From: Streptococcus sp. DD12
Lineage (GTDB): Bacteria > Bacillota > Bacilli > Lactobacillales > Streptococcaceae
NCBI RefSeq assembly: GCF_001578885.1
Contig: NZ_KQ969495.1
Coordinates: 725,030-789,029, forward strand
Reading direction: 5' to 3'
DNA: 64,000 bases
Part shown: positions 19,275 to 28,115 of the stretch, piece by piece
Numbering within the stretch: the stretch's first letter is position 1
How the letters are laid out: the number at the start of each line of letters is the position of its first letter
Position numbers and translations under genes: made by a program
Notes under the pieces: generated by a model
The model's input: the letters and a program-made list of their open reading frames with translations, nothing else
What the model was told of the DNA's origin: nothing
The model's database searches: none

Positions 19275-21008
19275 TTAGTCAATAATACCTCGTTGACGGA
19301 GTGATTTATCAATAAGACGAAGTTTTTGAACGACTTTTTTGTAGTTGGTGATATCGCCGGCCTCTAAGAGGGCCTTCCGATGAAGTTCCAAGCGCCAACG
19401 ATAAGCTCTTTGTTCCATGATGGTATCCATTCCCATCATGGTCAAGAGGGTCAGCCGTTCTTCAATGGCCTTAAGTGGAAAGACATGCACCTGATTGACA
19501 CTGCTGGTCACGCTATCCTGACGCTTACGGTGAACATAGATGCCTTCATTCATATAGGCGATACGGTCTGCAGCCAGATAGACACGATAGGTGGTGTAAT
19601 CATCTTCTACTTTTTCATCTGTCGGATAGAGAACATCCTCAAAGAGTTCCGCCTTGTAGAGCTTGGCCCAAGGGGTTGTGAACACTTGGCTCATGTAATC
19701 TTGACTCTCATACTGAAAGGCAAACCACTGCTCTGGGCTGTATACCTCTTCATAGTACTTATCTGCCCCGATATGCCAAACCATGTTGGCCGTCTCATCG
19801 AGAAGGGTAATAAAATTGCCAATGGCGATATCGCTATCGGTCTTTTTGAGTAACCGATACAGTTTTGAAATATGGTCTTCACTGATAGCATCATCATTAT
19901 CAACAAAAAGAATATAGTCGCCACGCACTAGCTCCAAACCCGCATTGCGAGCAGAACCAACCCCACCATTTGTTTTGTGGTGAACCCGTACGCGTCTATC
20001 CGTGGCCTTGAGCTCCTCGCAAATCTTGGCCGAGCCATCTGTCGACCCATCATTGACTAAAATCAGTTCAATATTCTTATAACTTTGAGCGAGGATACTA
20101 TTGGCGCAATTTCCAAGGAATTTTTCAGCATTATAGACTGGTACAATAACAGAAACCAAGGGACCCCATAGGTCTGAAACACCTACTCGAGCAACGATTT
20201 GGCTCTCGTAGCTGGCATCTTCAGCCAAAGCAATATTAACATCGTAATTGTGCTCAGCTGTATGCTTATGTGGCAACTTGATTTTTGATGTCGCTTGGCG
20301 CTTAAACCACTCATACTCTGAGTCGATATGCCCAAGGTCAATCGCCTGAATGCCTTCTTTTACCAAAGCTGGTACCAAAACCTTGGCCGTAGGGCCTAAC
20401 ATCAAGAGCACCAAGCAGTCTTTTCCATGTTTAACTATCGCCTCAAAAATCGCATCCTTAACGGCATAAGCATTTTTCGGTGGGCAGATGACACGGCAGA
20501 CACTTGCAGCATCCGCAAACAGGTCATTGCCAATACCAGAACGGGTACTAAGACCTTCAACGATGAGAAGCTTGCGACCCTTCCACAATTGTTTTAACTT
20601 CTTAAAATACCCCGCACTCACAGACTTATCAGCCAAGTCCATGTATGGTCTAGAGATAAAGGTTGATCCATACCAAGGTGCGCGACAAAGTGAGGCATAA
20701 TAGTCCCCCTTGCCTTTTAAATGTTGCTCCCAAAAAAAGATCACATCATTATTGTAGCGCTCTTGGTGTTCAAAAACATCTGGTAGACAGACCACCAAGT
20801 CTTGCGTAGAAGCTTGTCCAGCGAGACTTTTGAGTTCTTTTGCCAAGTTTGGATCAAAGTCCTGATAGGCAATCCCATCCCCTGAGAGAAGGTTGATCTC
20901 CCCATCTCCTAAACGCACTACCGATGAGCCGTGTGCTTGAATAAAGTCTAAGGTTTCATCAATGTCCCGCACGTGAATGCCAAACAAAGGCTCTGTCTTT
21001 TCCGCCAT
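19275..21008 (-). CDS. Two-domain glycosyltransferase: N-terminal GT-D (DUF1792) and C-terminal GT-A (family 2)
   Basis: 577 residues. Residues 1-260 resemble the GT-D fold (DUF1792) with the metal-binding DxE motif in VVRLGDGEINLL. Residues 285-577 form a GT2 domain with VSVIVPVYNAEKFL, LVNDGSTDGS and FVDNDD (the DxD motif). This domain order is that of dGT1 from the Fap1/serine-rich-repeat adhesin glycosylation loci, which adds sugars to Ser/Thr-linked glycans. No adhesin, SecA2 or Gtf1/2 gene is visible here, so it appears orphaned or acts on another glycan. GGGAGG lies 5 nt before the ATG. Cytoplasmic, no membrane segment. Confidence 0.8.
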   Translation of the reverse strand: MAEKTEPLFGIHVRDIDETLDFIQAHGSSVVRLGDGEINLLSGDGIAYQDFDPNLAKELKSLAGQASTQDLVVCLPDVFEHQERYNNDVIFFWEQHLKGKGDYYASLCRAPWYGSTFISRPYMDLADKSVSAGYFKKLKQLWKGRKLLIVEGLSTRSGIGNDLFADAASVCRVICPPKNAYAVKDAIFEAIVKHGKDCLVLLMLGPTAKVLVPALVKEGIQAIDLGHIDSEYEWFKRQATSKIKLPHKHTAEHNYDVNIALAEDASYESQIVARVGVSDLWGPLVSVIVPVYNAEKFLGNCANSILAQSYKNIELILVNDGSTDGSAKICEELKATDRRVRVHHKTNGGVGSARNAGLELVRGDYILFVDNDDAISEDHISKLYRLLKKTDSDIAIGNFITLLDETANMVWHIGADKYYEEVYSPEQWFAFQYESQDYMSQVFTTPWAKLYKAELFEDVLYPTDEKVEDDYTTYRVYLAADRIAYMNEGIYVHRKRQDSVTSSVNQVHVFPLKAIEERLTLLTMMGMDTIMEQRAYRWRLELHRKALLEAGDITNYKKVVQKLRLIDKSLRQRGIID

Positions 21009-21065
21009 GGTTCCCTCCCCACCATTTTCATTAACCAGGTGTCAGCCGTTCGTCACTAGCCTTTC

Positions 21066-21251
21066 ATGACAGAAAGGTTACGGCCATATGTCATTTTATT
21101 TTACCCTAAAAAGAAAGCTGAAACAAGCCCTTTTACCGTCACTTATCGCCACAAAAAAAAGAAAACCTCCAGCACCAAGGCTGAAGACTTTCAGGAGATT
21201 TATGAAAAAGAAAAGTTTTGGGATGACTATAGTATAGCCAACCTGCCTTAA
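21066..21251 (+). CDS. Hypothetical small ORF, possibly a gene remnant
   Basis: 61 codons in the gap between prfC and the glycosyltransferase. No clear ribosome-binding site precedes the ATG. The C-terminal part (DFQEIYEKEKFWDDYSIANLP) has protein-like composition, and a weak terminator follows directly. I do not recognise it. It may be the end of a decayed gene. Confidence 0.25.
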   Translation: MTERLRPYVILFYPKKKAETSPFTVTYRHKKKKTSSTKAEDFQEIYEKEKFWDDYSIANLP

Positions 21252-21256
21252 CAAAG

Positions 21257-21279
21257 ACTTAAGCTGCTAAGTTTTTTTT
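21257..21279 (+). terminator. Weak plus-strand terminator
   Basis: Short stem ACTTA/TAAGT (21257-21272) followed by eight T. The rest of the gap up to 21539 shows no gene I can support. Both strands have short open frames with stops, consistent with degraded coding DNA. Confidence 0.4.
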
Positions 21280-21539
21280 GCTGTCTTTTTTTAAGGGCTT
21301 TTTTCTGGCTGGAGCTGATGCTCTCACTTGCTCGAAACAGACAACTTTCGCCCCTCACCATGGTCATGGAGCGAATCGAAGCAATAGCAGTTTTTCTGTG
21401 AGCTAGTCAGACGATACAAGGCTAATGAATGGGACAGGCCTTAAAAGCATCGCGAAAAAGACAAAATCATCCAGGAACTCCTCTTCCAGCGACAGTTTTC
21501 CTATTTTCTTCTCGCATTTTTACGGGCTTTGTCTCTTTA

Positions 21540-23084
21540 TCACATCTTTTCTTCTAACGTGACTTCTGGGTACTTGTCTGCAAACCAGCGCAGGGCGAAA
21601 TCATTTTCAAAGAGAAAGACTGGGTTATCGAAACGATCCTTGGCCAAGATATTACGGCTGGAGGACATCTTTTGATCCAGTTGCTCAGGGTTAATCCAGC
21701 GGACCGTTTTCTTGCCCATAGGGGTCATGACCACCTCGGCATTGTATTCATTTTCCATGCGGTGTTTGAAGACTTCAAACTGAAGCTGACCGACAGCACC
21801 TAGCATGTATTCGCCCGTCTGGTAGTTGGTATAAAGCTGAATAGCCCCTTCTTGCACCAGTTGCTCAATCCCCTTATGGAAGGATTTTTGCTTCATCACG
21901 TTTTTAGCAGAAACTTTCATGAAAAGCTCTGGAGTAAAGGTTGGGAGTGGCTCAAATTCAAACTTGTTTTTTCCAACCGTCAGGGTATCACCGACCTGGT
22001 AAGTCCCTGTATCATAGACCCCGATGATGTCTCCAGCTACGGCATTTTCAACGTTTTCGCGAGACTCTGCCATAAACTGAGTCACATTTGAAAGTTTAGC
22101 GCCCTTACCCGTGCGAGGGAGATTGACACTCATGCCACGCTCAAATTCACCCGACACGATTCGGACAAAAGCGATCCGATCGCGGTGACGGGGGTCCATA
22201 TTAGCTTGAATTTTAAAGACAAAACCTGAGAAATCCTTGTCAAACGGACTAACTTCCTCACCATCGGTTTTCTTATGCCCGTGTGGTTCTGGCGCAAAGG
22301 TTAAAAAGGTTTCAAGAAAGGTTTGCACCCCAAAATTGGTCAAGGCAGAGCCAAAGAAAACGGGTGTCAGCTGACCATCTAGGATAGCTTGTTCGGAAAA
22401 TGCGTTACCCGCTTCTTGCAAAAGCTCCACATCCTCAACCACTTGCTCATAAAAAGGATTGTTAGCAAAAAGGTCAGCACCTTCCTCAAAACTGGCGAAA
22501 CGCTCATCGCCTTTGTAAAGCTCTAAGCGCTGGTTATAGAGATCATAGAGCCCTTCAAAAGACTTGCCCATACCGATAGGCCAGTTCATAGGATAGCTAG
22601 CAATGCCCAAAATATCTTCTAGTTCTTCTAGCAAATCCAAGGGTTCGCGCCCATCTCGGTCCAGTTTGTTGATAAAGGTAAAGACAGGAATTTGGCGGTG
22701 TTTGACAACCTCAAATAATTTTTTGGTCTGCGCCTCAATCCCCTTGGCAGAGTCGATAACCATGACCGCTGCGTCTACTGCCATGAGGGTCCGGTAAGTG
22801 TCCTCTGAAAAATCCTCGTGCCCAGGGGTGTCCAAGATATTGACCCGTTTGCCCTCATAGTCAAACTGCATCACTGAGGAAGTTACTGAAATCCCCCGTT
22901 GTTTTTCGATATCCATCCAGTCTGACTTGGCAAAGTTCCCGGTTTTTTTCCCTTTGACCGTACCAGCCTCACGGATTTCCCCTCCAAAATAAAGGAGTTG
23001 CTCTGTGATCGTCGTCTTCCCCGCGTCCGGGTGGGAAATGATGGCAAAGGTCCGGCGTTTCTTGATTGCGTCTTCTAGTGTCAT
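21540..23084 (-). CDS. prfC: Peptide chain release factor 3
   Basis: 514-residue translational GTPase that recycles RF1 and RF2 from the ribosome after termination. G1 is [10 protein letters not shown]3 is DTPGHEDF and G4 is [10 protein letters not shown]. The elongation-factor domain II and the RF3-specific C-terminus follow. Length is typical. An extended -10 (GGTATAAT) lies just upstream. It is flanked by unrelated genes and appears monocistronic. Confidence 0.97.
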   Translation of the reverse strand: MTLEDAIKKRRTFAIISHPDAGKTTITEQLLYFGGEIREAGTVKGKKTGNFAKSDWMDIEKQRGISVTSSVMQFDYEGKRVNILDTPGHEDFSEDTYRTLMAVDAAVMVIDSAKGIEAQTKKLFEVVKHRQIPVFTFINKLDRDGREPLDLLEELEDILGIASYPMNWPIGMGKSFEGLYDLYNQRLELYKGDERFASFEEGADLFANNPFYEQVVEDVELLQEAGNAFSEQAILDGQLTPVFFGSALTNFGVQTFLETFLTFAPEPHGHKKTDGEEVSPFDKDFSGFVFKIQANMDPRHRDRIAFVRIVSGEFERGMSVNLPRTGKGAKLSNVTQFMAESRENVENAVAGDIIGVYDTGTYQVGDTLTVGKNKFEFEPLPTFTPELFMKVSAKNVMKQKSFHKGIEQLVQEGAIQLYTNYQTGEYMLGAVGQLQFEVFKHRMENEYNAEVVMTPMGKKTVRWINPEQLDQKMSSSRNILAKDRFDNPVFLFENDFALRWFADKYPEVTLEEKM

Positions 23085-23230
23085 GTCTTACTCCAGTTCT
23101 TTGATTAACCTTATTATTATACCGAAAAAAATCATCACCGTCCATGGGCTCATCTAGCTTATGGTTAGAAATTCATTTGGCAAGAGGTAAAAAAACGCTT
23201 TTTTCCTAACTGACTGGATAGTAACCCCCT

Positions 23231-23253
23231 AAAAAAGAGAGGCCCCCTCTTTT
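23231..23253 (-). terminator. Terminator of msrAB
   Basis: AAAAGAG/CTCTTTT stem around a 7-nt GC-rich loop, ending in T on the minus strand, just below the msrAB stop. Confidence 0.5.
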
Positions 23254-23258
23254 CACCC

Positions 23259-24194
23259 TCAGTTCATGACTTGGAGCAAGTCCCCATAGCCTTTTTCGGC
23301 CATCTCATCTTTGGGGATAAACTTTAAAGCAGCCGAGTTGATGCAATAACGCAGCCCCCCTCGGTCATCTGGTCCATCTGGAAAGACATGTCCTAGATGG
23401 GCTCGCCCTGACCGAGAACGGACCTCGATGCGGTCCATCCCATAACTCTTGTCTTCAAGGTACTGGACCACTTCTTTGGCAATTGGTCGCGAAAAACTAG
23501 GCCATCCACAAGCTGATGCAAACTTATCCTTGGCCAAAAAGAGGGGCTCACCAGTTGTCACATCGACATAAAGACCTTCTTCAAAGGTTTGGTCATACGC
23601 ATTTTGAAAAGGAGCTTCCGTCGCCCCTTCTTGGGTTACTTGATAAGCTTCTTTAGACAAGGTAGTCTTGAGTTCTTCCTGACTAGGCCTTGGGTAAGCT
23701 GCTGGGTCAATCAAGGGCTGGTCTGCTTGTGTCACATCAATATGACAATAACCAGATGGGTTCTTTTTAAGGTAATCCTGATGGTAATCCTCAGCCAAGA
23801 CATAATGCCGCAAGGGTTCCAACTCAACCGCTAGTTTTCGCCCTAGCTGAGCTTCTTCCTCCGAAAAGACCGCTGCAATTATTGGCCGGTCTGCATCATC
23901 TGTATAATAGACCCCTGTCCGGTATTGCCGCCCCTGATCATTGCCCTGCCGATTAACCGAAAGAGGATCAATCACACGAAAATAATACAAGAGCAATTCT
24001 CTTAAACTCACCTGTTTGGCATCATAGATAACTTGTACCGTTTCCGCATGATCGGTTTCTTTGATCAGCTGATAATTCGTCGTCGTCACCTGACCGTTGG
24101 CATAGCCAACACTGGTCTTTTCCACACCAGGAATGCGCTCAAAATAAGCTTGTAAGCCCCAGAAACAGCCCCCTGCCAAATAAATTTCAGCCAT
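23259..24194 (-). CDS. msrAB: Fused peptide methionine sulfoxide reductase MsrA-MsrB
   Basis: 311-residue fusion that repairs both stereoisomers of oxidised methionine. The MsrA domain (about 1-160) has the catalytic Cys in GGCFWG. The MsrB domain (about 175-311) has [27 protein letters not shown] and the catalytic Cys in [11 protein letters not shown]. The start has no signal peptide, so this is the cytoplasmic type, unlike the secreted MsrAB of some pathogens. It is monocistronic with a terminator downstream. Confidence 0.96.
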   Translation of the reverse strand: MAEIYLAGGCFWGLQAYFERIPGVEKTSVGYANGQVTTTNYQLIKETDHAETVQVIYDAKQVSLRELLLYYFRVIDPLSVNRQGNDQGRQYRTGVYYTDDADRPIIAAVFSEEEAQLGRKLAVELEPLRHYVLAEDYHQDYLKKNPSGYCHIDVTQADQPLIDPAAYPRPSQEELKTTLSKEAYQVTQEGATEAPFQNAYDQTFEEGLYVDVTTGEPLFLAKDKFASACGWPSFSRPIAKEVVQYLEDKSYGMDRIEVRSRSGRAHLGHVFPDGPDDRGGLRYCINSAALKFIPKDEMAEKGYGDLLQVMN

Positions 24195-24329
24195 AGAAAT
24201 CCCTCCTTAATGACCAGCAAATGCTAGCTTCTATCGTCCTTATTTTAGCGCAAGTCAGCCCTGACTGTCAAAAAGGGGCAACTGTAGGTTGCCCTAAAAT
24301 CAAGACCAAGGACAAGCCCTAGGTCAACA

Positions 24330-24366
24330 AAAAAATGTCAGCTTGGGCCTATCCCCAAGCTGACAT
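24330..24366 (-). terminator. Terminator of the DHA2 transporter gene
   Basis: Stem ATGTCAGCTTGGG / CCCAAGCTGACAT (24335-24366) with a 5-6 nt loop, followed by a T-run on the minus strand. Confidence 0.9.
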
Positions 24367-24377
24367 GCTTTTCTATA

Positions 24378-25745
24378 TTAGGATTGTTTTTGAGACAGAG
24401 GACCCAACTTAAATAAGGCCCAGTAGAAAACAAAGTTGATGGCTAATAGGATACTAATCATCCAGAAAACGTTTTGTCCACCGCTGGTGATATTAGGCGC
24501 GGCATTCACCAAAACGGCCGCTACAGCTGTCCCGACTGCTCCTGCAAAGGTCTGTGCCAATTGAAAGAGCGCTGTCACATCGGCTGTCTTTTCATGGGGC
24601 ACATAAGAGATTGAATAGGCCTGCGTATTGCTAAAAGCCATATTGCGACCGAAGGTAAAGACAACATAAAAACCAATGATAATCGCAAGGTTGAGCCAAT
24701 CCGTAAAGAGGGCAAAAACCAACATGGCCAAACAAGCGAGGAAATTGCCTCCATATAAGCTCAATTTAGGGCCCTTATTGTCATAGAGTTTTCCCAGACT
24801 TGGCGCCAAAAGCGCCCCAATCAGGGTACCCGGTAAGAGTGAAAAGCCTGAACTCGTTGTCGAGGCACCTTGAGCCACCAAAAAGTTTGGAATCAAAAAG
24901 TTCGCAGACAAGTTTGAAAATTGAAAAATCAGAAATGGCCAAATTCCCAAGACAATCACAGGCAAACGCAGAACGCGAATATCTAAAAAGGGATGCTCCA
25001 CAGTCAGGCTTCGCCAGATAAAGAGGGCTAAGGTCACCAGAAAGACCACTACATAGAGCCAATTGACCCCATGGCCATCCTCAAGACTAGATACCGCCAC
25101 CAAGGAAGAAATGAGCGCTACGGCTAGCAACAAGAAAGACCAAACATCAAAAGGTCTTTTCACTTTTTGAGGGCTATCTTTTAGGTTTACATAGGCGATG
25201 ATAAAAGAAATAATCGGAACTGGCATGATACAGGTGTAAATCATATGCCAGTCAAACCGTGCAATCATAGCACCACCGTATGTTGGGCCCAAAGCCGGTG
25301 CTAAACTAACCACCATACCTAAAAGCCCCATATAAAAACCTAGACGTTGCCGGGGCACGCGCTCAACCACCAGATTAAACATCAAGGGAATCGCTATCCC
25401 TGTCGCGCCACCTTGTAAGACACGCCCCACCATCAACAGACTAAAGTTGGGGGCCAGCATGGCAACACCATTTCCCAGAGTGAAAATCGCTAAGGAAGTA
25501 AATAAGATGCGACGTTCCCCCCAGTTATGGGCCAAGGTCGCTCCCAAGGTGATGGTAACAGCTACAGCCAAGAGGTAACCTGTTGTTATCCACTGCAAGA
25601 CCCCTAAGTCCAATCCAAAAACCTGACTCAAATGTGAAAAGGTTACATTCATACTGGTTTCCGAGAGAATTCCCGCAAAGGCTACCAAAGCCGCTGCAAA
25701 AATTGACAATAAATCCGCCCGATTGGCGGTTTCTTTATGACTCAT
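24378..25745 (-). CDS. MFS transporter, DHA2-like drug:H+ antiporter
   Basis: 455-residue membrane protein of the major facilitator superfamily with about 14 hydrophobic segments. LSETSMNVTFSHLSQVFGLDLGVLQWITTGYLL is the typical DHA2 start, and GRVLQGGATGIAIPLMFNLV is motif C-like. Likely exports a toxic compound or drug in exchange for protons; the substrate is unknown. The start at 25745 is chosen because GGAGG lies 5 nt upstream. The frame stays open upstream for 52 codons but has no better start and would run through a structured leader. A long leader with a terminator-like hairpin lies between its promoter and the gene. Confidence 0.85.
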   Translation of the reverse strand: MSHKETANRADLLSIFAAALVAFAGILSETSMNVTFSHLSQVFGLDLGVLQWITTGYLLAVAVTITLGATLAHNWGERRILFTSLAIFTLGNGVAMLAPNFSLLMVGRVLQGGATGIAIPLMFNLVVERVPRQRLGFYMGLLGMVVSLAPALGPTYGGAMIARFDWHMIYTCIMPVPIISFIIAYVNLKDSPQKVKRPFDVWSFLLLAVALISSLVAVSSLEDGHGVNWLYVVVFLVTLALFIWRSLTVEHPFLDIRVLRLPVIVLGIWPFLIFQFSNLSANFLIPNFLVAQGASTTSSGFSLLPGTLIGALLAPSLGKLYDNKGPKLSLYGGNFLACLAMLVFALFTDWLNLAIIIGFYVVFTFGRNMAFSNTQAYSISYVPHEKTADVTALFQLAQTFAGAVGTAVAAVLVNAAPNITSGGQNVFWMISILLAINFVFYWALFKLGPLSQKQS

Positions 25746-25776
25746 GTCATCCTCCAAAATGTTAGGGAAAAGGCCT

Positions 25777-25834
25777 AAAAAGAGGAGTGAACCAAAATCG
25801 CTGCCGTCAAGCTGGCGATTGATGGTTTCACCCC
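25777..25834 (-). terminator. Terminator-like hairpin in the DHA2 transporter leader (candidate attenuator)
   Basis: Minus strand: GGGGTGAAACC pairs with GGTTCACTCC, and an inner AATCGC pairs with GCGATT. TTTTT (25781-25777) follows. It lies about 190 nt after the predicted start point and 32 nt before the ATG. Confidence 0.6.
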
Positions 25835-25900
25835 ACAACACTGGCGCAAGCTGCATATGCCTCCAAAAAGCGTCTGTAGCGTCGGGCAAGGACGGGAGCA

Positions 25901-25951
25901 TCAGCTATCACACCCGTGGTAGCAGAGACACAGAAGGCCTGTCTGCCACAT
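25901..25951 (-). CDS. Candidate leader ORF (MWQTGLLCLCYHGCDS) of the DHA2 transporter
   Basis: 16 codons from ATG 25951 to TGA, starting about 20 nt after the predicted transcription start. No ribosome-binding site is evident. Three Cys, three Leu and one Trp in a short peptide, followed by an ACGGG/CCCGT hairpin, suggest a stalling leader. This is speculative. Confidence 0.25.
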   Translation of the reverse strand: MWQTGLLCLCYHGCDS

Positions 25952-25978
25952 TTTTACGGTCTTTTTTCTACATAGGTT

Positions 25979-26008
25979 ATTGTAGCATGATTTTTCTGGA
26001 AATAGCAA
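25979..26008 (-). promoter_or_regulatory. Promoter of the DHA2 transporter
   Basis: TTGCTA (26008-26003), an 18-bp spacer and TACAAT (25984-25979) with a preceding TGC on the minus strand. The resulting leader is about 227 nt. The gap from 26009 to the next promoter shows no gene. Confidence 0.65.
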
Positions 26009-26126
26009 GTTATTTTCCATATCAGCTCGACAAGTCTTGGCAAATCCTTCTAATTAAAATAGTCCTTCCTAAACAGGAGCGACTAGCTTAACCTTCAAAA
26101 AATTTAAAATTTTTCTTAAAAAAGAC

Positions 26127-26169
26127 TTGCTTTTTTATTTGTACTATTGTATTATACACTTAGTACAAA
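26127..26169 (+). promoter_or_regulatory. Promoter and operator of the GntR-ABC operon
   Basis: TTGCTT (26127-26132), a 17-bp spacer and TATTAT (26150-26155). A perfect inverted repeat TTTGTAC/GTACAAA (26138-26144 and 26163-26169) brackets the -10. This fits autorepression by the YtrA-type regulator encoded first in the operon. Confidence 0.65.
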
Positions 26170-26210
26170 GGTACAACACCTTAGTCATTTAAACAGAAAG
26201 GAAACTAACG

Positions 26211-26597
26211 ATGACATGGACATTTGATACCAATAAGCCGATTTACCTGCAGATTGTCGAACGGCTTAAACTTGAGATAGTTGCCCAGGAACTAGCTGCA
26301 GGGGATAAACTCCCCTCTGTAAGAGACTTGGCTCAGACAGCTGGCGTCAATCCCAATACAATTCAACGCGCCCTAAGCGAGTTGGAAAATCAAAAACTGG
26401 TCTATAGCCGGCGCACGAGTGGCCGTTTTGTAACAGAGGACCAGGAGTTGATTGACCTGCTCCGTCAGGAACTATCGCAAACAATCTTACAATCCTTTGT
26501 CGACCGAATGACACAACTCGGTCACAAGGAGCAAGAACTTCCCCAATTACTCTCTCGCTATATTAAGGAGGCCCATCATGACACTACTGACATTTGA
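26211..26597 (+). CDS. GntR family regulator, YtrA subfamily
   Basis: 128-residue regulator. An N-terminal winged helix (residues 10-75: PIYLQIVERLKLEI, LPSVRDLAQTAGVNPNTIQRALSELE, GRFVT) is followed by a short helical dimerisation tail rather than a ligand domain. That is the mark of the YtrA subfamily, whose members repress adjacent ABC transporter genes and often respond to cell-wall antibiotics. It heads a three-gene unit with an ATPase and a permease, and the ATPase gene overlaps its 3' end by 20 nt. Probably autoregulated through the inverted repeat over its promoter. Confidence 0.9.
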   Translation: MTWTFDTNKPIYLQIVERLKLEIVAQELAAGDKLPSVRDLAQTAGVNPNTIQRALSELENQKLVYSRRTSGRFVTEDQELIDLLRQELSQTILQSFVDRMTQLGHKEQELPQLLSRYIKEAHHDTTDI

Positions 26598-27273
26598 ACA
26601 AGTGACCAAGCGCTACGGCAAAAAAACCGCTCTGGACAATCTGAGCTTTGACCTCTCTGCTGGACATATTGTTGGTCTTTTAGGACCAAACGGGTCTGGT
26701 AAAACGACATTGATTAAGCTTATCAATGGTCTCTTACAAACGGATGAAGGCCAAATCCTCATCAAAGGGCAAAAGCCTTCTGCTGCGACCAAGGCCCTTG
26801 TTTCCTACCTGCCAGATACGACTTATTTCAGTGAAAACATGACTGTCCAAGCCACTATCAACTATTTCGCTGATTTCTATGCTGACTTTGATCGATCACG
26901 CGCGCTAAGCTTGATGGCAGACCTAGCTATTGATACTAGCCTTCCCTTGCGTAAGCTTTCTAAGGGGAACAAAGAAAAGGTGCAACTCATCTTGGTCATG
27001 AGCCGTAAGGCTCAGTTGTACATCTTAGATGAACCTATTGGAGGTGTCGACCCAGCTGCACGGGATTATATCCTCCAAACCATTATCAGTAACTACTCAC
27101 CAACAGCCACTGTGCTTATCGCCACTCACTTGATTGCTGATATTGAGCCAATCTTAGACCAAGTCATCTTTATCGACCAAGGCAAAATTGTTCGTCAGGG
27201 CGATGTTGACGATTTGCGTACCGCTTCTGGTCTGTCCATCGACCAACTCTTCCGCCAAGACTTTAAAGCCTAG
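26578..27273 (+). CDS. ABC transporter ATP-binding protein
   Basis: 231-residue ATPase. Walker A is GPNGSGKTT, the signature is LSKGNKEKV (a variant of LSGGQ) and Walker B is LYILDEPIGGVD; the H-loop is in ATHLI. It resembles YhcH/YtrB-type ATPases that pair with a single-gene permease and a GntR regulator. It starts inside the regulator gene with AAGGAGG upstream, and the permease follows 14 nt after its stop. The substrate is unknown; defence against antimicrobial peptides is a common theme in this group. Confidence 0.9.
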   Translation: MTLLTFEQVTKRYGKKTALDNLSFDLSAGHIVGLLGPNGSGKTTLIKLINGLLQTDEGQILIKGQKPSAATKALVSYLPDTTYFSENMTVQATINYFADFYADFDRSRALSLMADLAIDTSLPLRKLSKGNKEKVQLILVMSRKAQLYILDEPIGGVDPAARDYILQTIISNYSPTATVLIATHLIADIEPILDQVIFIDQGKIVRQGDVDDLRTASGLSIDQLFRQDFKA

Positions 27274-27287
27274 AAAGGAGCCTTCCC

Positions 27288-28070
27288 ATGTTAGGAAAAC
27301 TTATCAAACACGAAATCACATCTGTCAGTCGCTGGTACTTAGGCTTGTACGGCGCCATCTTACTTCTCTCAGCCATCGTGGGGGTCTGGCTTCGGTCTTT
27401 TCTAGTCCGTGCTGGTATTCACTCCATCCATTCAGCTCAATTTGAGTCGGATTTCTACTACCAACCCGCTCTCTTTGAAGCCATTATTTTCACGGTTATA
27501 TTCTTGGTCTTTCTAGGGCTCTTTATTAGCCTGGCTCTGGCTACCCTCTTTTTGATTATCCGGCGGTTCAAAGATAGCATTTATGGCCGTGAAGGCTACC
27601 TGACCTTGACCCTGCCTGTCAGCCATTCCCAACTGCTTGTCTCCAAGGTAGCTGGCGCTATCTTTTGGCAACTGGCGAGTGGTTTTACAACGCTTTTGTC
27701 CTTTATTATCATAGGTGGAATTCTCCTAGGGCAATTTACCGATGTGCCAAACTTGGCTCACTACCTGATTGGCTGGTCTTACTGGCTAGAACTCACCGGC
27801 TTTTTACTCTCCTTTATTATCGCTTCAATCAGCGGGACTCTACTTATCTACTTAGCTATTAGTTTTGGCCAACTCTTTGACCGGTCGAGAAACGTCATCG
27901 CCTTTCTCTTCTACCTTGTTCTAGCCTTACTGATTGGCTTTATCAATACGCACCTCCCTTGGTCCGGTATCAACGCTGACCTTGCCATGGGCCTTGAAAA
28001 CCTCGTCCTCTCGCTTGTTTACTTTTACAGCATCCGCTATCTCCTCATCAACAAGGTCAACCTCGATTAA
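27288..28070 (+). CDS. ABC transporter permease
   Basis: 260-residue membrane protein with about six hydrophobic segments and a cytoplasmic start (MLGKLIKHEITSVSRWY) typical of ABC-2-like permeases next to YtrA regulators. The large loop after segment 2 contains REGYLTLTLPVSHSQLLVSK, a motif of this permease type. AAAGGAG lies 8 nt upstream. It ends the operon and a bidirectional terminator follows. Confidence 0.85.
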   Translation: MLGKLIKHEITSVSRWYLGLYGAILLLSAIVGVWLRSFLVRAGIHSIHSAQFESDFYYQPALFEAIIFTVIFLVFLGLFISLALATLFLIIRRFKDSIYGREGYLTLTLPVSHSQLLVSKVAGAIFWQLASGFTTLLSFIIIGGILLGQFTDVPNLAHYLIGWSYWLELTGFLLSFIIASISGTLLIYLAISFGQLFDRSRNVIAFLFYLVLALLIGFINTHLPWSGINADLAMGLENLVLSLVYFYSIRYLLINKVNLD

Positions 28071-28072
28071 GC

Positions 28073-28106
28073 AAAAATACCATTGGGCTTTCCAATGGTA
28101 TTTTCT
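28073..28106. terminator. Bidirectional terminator between the ABC operon and alaS
   Basis: AAATACCATTGG/CCAATGGTATTT stem with a 5-nt loop. T-rich on both exits, serving the plus-strand ABC operon and the minus-strand alaS. Confidence 0.9.
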
Positions 28107-28115
28107 TGTTTTGTT

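Noticed and set aside
25746..25901. 52-codon in-frame N-terminal extension of the DHA2 transporter
   Set aside because: The extension covers the terminator hairpin and a strong ribosome-binding site immediately precedes ATG 25745. DHA2 proteins normally start near this Met.
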